NCBI GenBank assembly: GCA_031276585.1
Contig: JAISMT010000026.1
Span: forward strand, 1 to 7,834
Reading direction: 5' to 3'
DNA: 7,834 bases
Origin: Bifidobacteriaceae bacterium
GTDB taxonomy: Bacteria > Actinomycetota > Actinomycetes > Actinomycetales > WQXJ01
The notes under the pieces are model-generated. The model did not search any database. It was not told where the DNA came from and saw nothing but the letters and a program-made list of their open reading frames with translations. Shown here piece after piece: positions 7,022 through 7,834 of the stretch. The position numbers were made by a program, and so were the translations under genes. Position 1 is the first letter of the stretch, and each line of letters opens with the position of its first letter.

Positions 7022-7567
7022 TTAGGGAACGGTGAGGATGCAATCAAGGTTGCGTCCAGGCAGCTTAGCCCGTCCCCTCAAAGACGCCAGCTCCATGAGG
7101 AAAGACAAACCAACTACCTTCGCGCCGGAGCGTTCCAGCAGTTCAGCCGCAGCCGCTGCGGTACCGCCGGTAGCCAACACGTCATCCATAAGCACCACCC
7201 GGGTGCCCGGACGGATCGCATCCTCGTGCATCTCTAGGGTAGCTTCACCGTATTCCAGTGCATAAGACTCGCGCAGGGTCACTCCAGGCAGTTTGCCGGG
7301 TTTGCGGAGCGGCACAAACCCTAAACCGGCGTGCATAGCGGCGGGGGCCGCCAAAATGAATCCGCGAGCTTCTATCCCCACCACCAATTGGGCGCCCATC
7401 CGTTCCACCAGATCACCTAGGTATTGCACCGTCTGCCCAAAAGCATAAGCGTCCGAGAGGAGCGGTGTGATGTCTTTATAGAGCACACCAGGTTTAGGGA
7501 AATCCGGAATATCACGTACATGGGCTTCCACCAGGGAAGACACCGGGGCGTTGGCCTCTAAACTCAT
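7022..7567 (-). CDS. apt: Adenine phosphoribosyltransferase
   Basis: Purine salvage enzyme that converts adenine and PRPP to AMP and pyrophosphate in the cytoplasm. At 181 aa it has the usual length. Family motifs are IPDFPKPGVLYKDITPLL (20-37), EARGF (66-70), RKPGKLPG (88-95), YALEYGEATLEMH (102-114) and the PRPP-binding loop VLMDDVLATGGT (125-136). I start it at the ATG at 7567, not the upstream ATG at 7627. The later start has GAGG at 7576-7573 and lies 13 bases after the secF stop; the earlier one would add 20 Pro/Gly/Arg-rich residues foreign to the family and overlap secF by 47 bases. The tight spacing implies one transcript with secF. It is followed by rsh after 118 bp, the usual actinobacterial order. 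Confidence 0.95.
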   Translation of the reverse strand: MSLEANAPVSSLVEAHVRDIPDFPKPGVLYKDITPLLSDAYAFGQTVQYLGDLVERMGAQLVVGIEARGFILAAPAAMHAGLGFVPLRKPGKLPGVTLRESYALEYGEATLEMHEDAIRPGTRVVLMDDVLATGGTAAAAAELLERSGAKVVGLSFLMELASLRGRAKLPGRNLDCILTVP

Positions 7568-7572
7568 CGCGG

Positions 7573-7576
7573 CCTC
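7573..7576 (-). promoter_or_regulatory. Ribosome binding site that decides the apt start
   Basis: GAGG, 5 bases before the ATG at 7567 and just after the secF TAA. It favours MSLEANAPVS as the apt N-terminus. Confidence 0.6.
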
Positions 7577-7580
7577 AGCT

Positions 7581-7834
7581 TTACCTCTTGGACCGGGATT
7601 TGCGACGCGGTTGGGCCCCGGCGCCAAGGTGACGCCCAGCTTGCACGGCCCCCAAACCGGCTAACGCCGCTAAACCTACGCCATCGTCCTGCCCAGCAGC
7701 GGCCGCAGCCGTACGCCGGTCCAAAACCCGTTGCGTGTGTTCCCGAATCTTGGGTTCCCGGTTGCGTAACGCTACCTCCAGCGGGGTAGCCAGGAAGATT
7801 GACGAATAGGTTCCGGCAGCCATACCCACAAACA
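7581..7834 (-). CDS. secF: SecF protein-export subunit, C-terminal 83 codons (runs off the right edge)
   Basis: End of SecF, the inner-membrane partner of SecD that uses the proton gradient to help SecYEG/SecA export proteins. The fragment reads FVGMAAGTYSSIFLATP, which is the conserved end of the last SecF transmembrane helix, then LEVALRNREPKIREHTQRVLDRR and a cytoplasmic tail rich in Ala/Gly/Arg that ends QPRRKSRSKR. The basic, poorly conserved tail is normal for actinobacterial SecF. The upstream part, and secD if the usual order holds, lie outside the window. The stop (TAA, 7583-7581) is 13 bases before the apt start. Confidence 0.9.
   Translation of the reverse strand, partial: FVGMAAGTYSSIFLATPLEVALRNREPKIREHTQRVLDRRTAAAAAGQDDGVGLAALAGLGAVQAGRHLGAGAQPRRKSRSKR

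Noticed and set aside
7022..7627. Longer apt starting at 7627 (MAPGPNRVAN...)
   Set aside because: The extra 20 residues overlap secF in another frame and do not look like Apt; the start at 7567 has a ribosome binding site and gives the family length.

Overview
The window is an ordinary-looking housekeeping block from a moderately GC-rich actinobacterium. The gene order (secF, apt, rel/rsh, a membrane-anchored cyclophilin, a DUF349 protein, hisS, aspS) is the conserved actinobacterial arrangement. The HisRS is not the type of Mycobacterium or Streptomyces; it resembles the type I recall from Bifidobacterium and Actinomyces-like bacteria. Together with the moderate GC this suggests an Actinomycetaceae-like or related genome. 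The placement rests on recognised protein families and recalled gene order, not on a search.

Layout, right to left on the minus strand: the last 83 codons of secF (7581-7834), apt (7022-7567), the full bifunctional (p)ppGpp synthetase/hydrolase (4594-6903), then after a plus-strand interruption hisS (460-1863) and the first 149 codons of aspS (1-448). The interruption is a two-gene plus-strand unit: an N-terminally anchored cyclophilin (2026-2811) and a DUF349 protein (2808-4562), joined by a 4-base ATGA overlap. This unit shares a 162-bp divergent intergenic region with hisS and runs tail to tail into rsh with only 31 bp between the stop codons.

The genes cover protein export (SecF), extracytoplasmic folding (cyclophilin), purine salvage (Apt), the stringent response (Rel) and tRNA charging (HisRS, AspRS). 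Four points deserve a second look: HisRS carries eukaryote/archaea-like signature motifs; AspRS carries the His31 associated with non-discriminating enzymes; rsh looks leaderless, with a -10 hexamer ending six bases before its ATG; and the DUF349 protein has a disordered Ala/Pro/Glu/Val-rich N-terminus with near-identical internal DNA repeats. A perfect 7-bp hairpin lies where the -35 region of the cyclophilin promoter should be. I found no RNA genes, mobile elements, CRISPR arrays or phage genes, and no clearly novel system.
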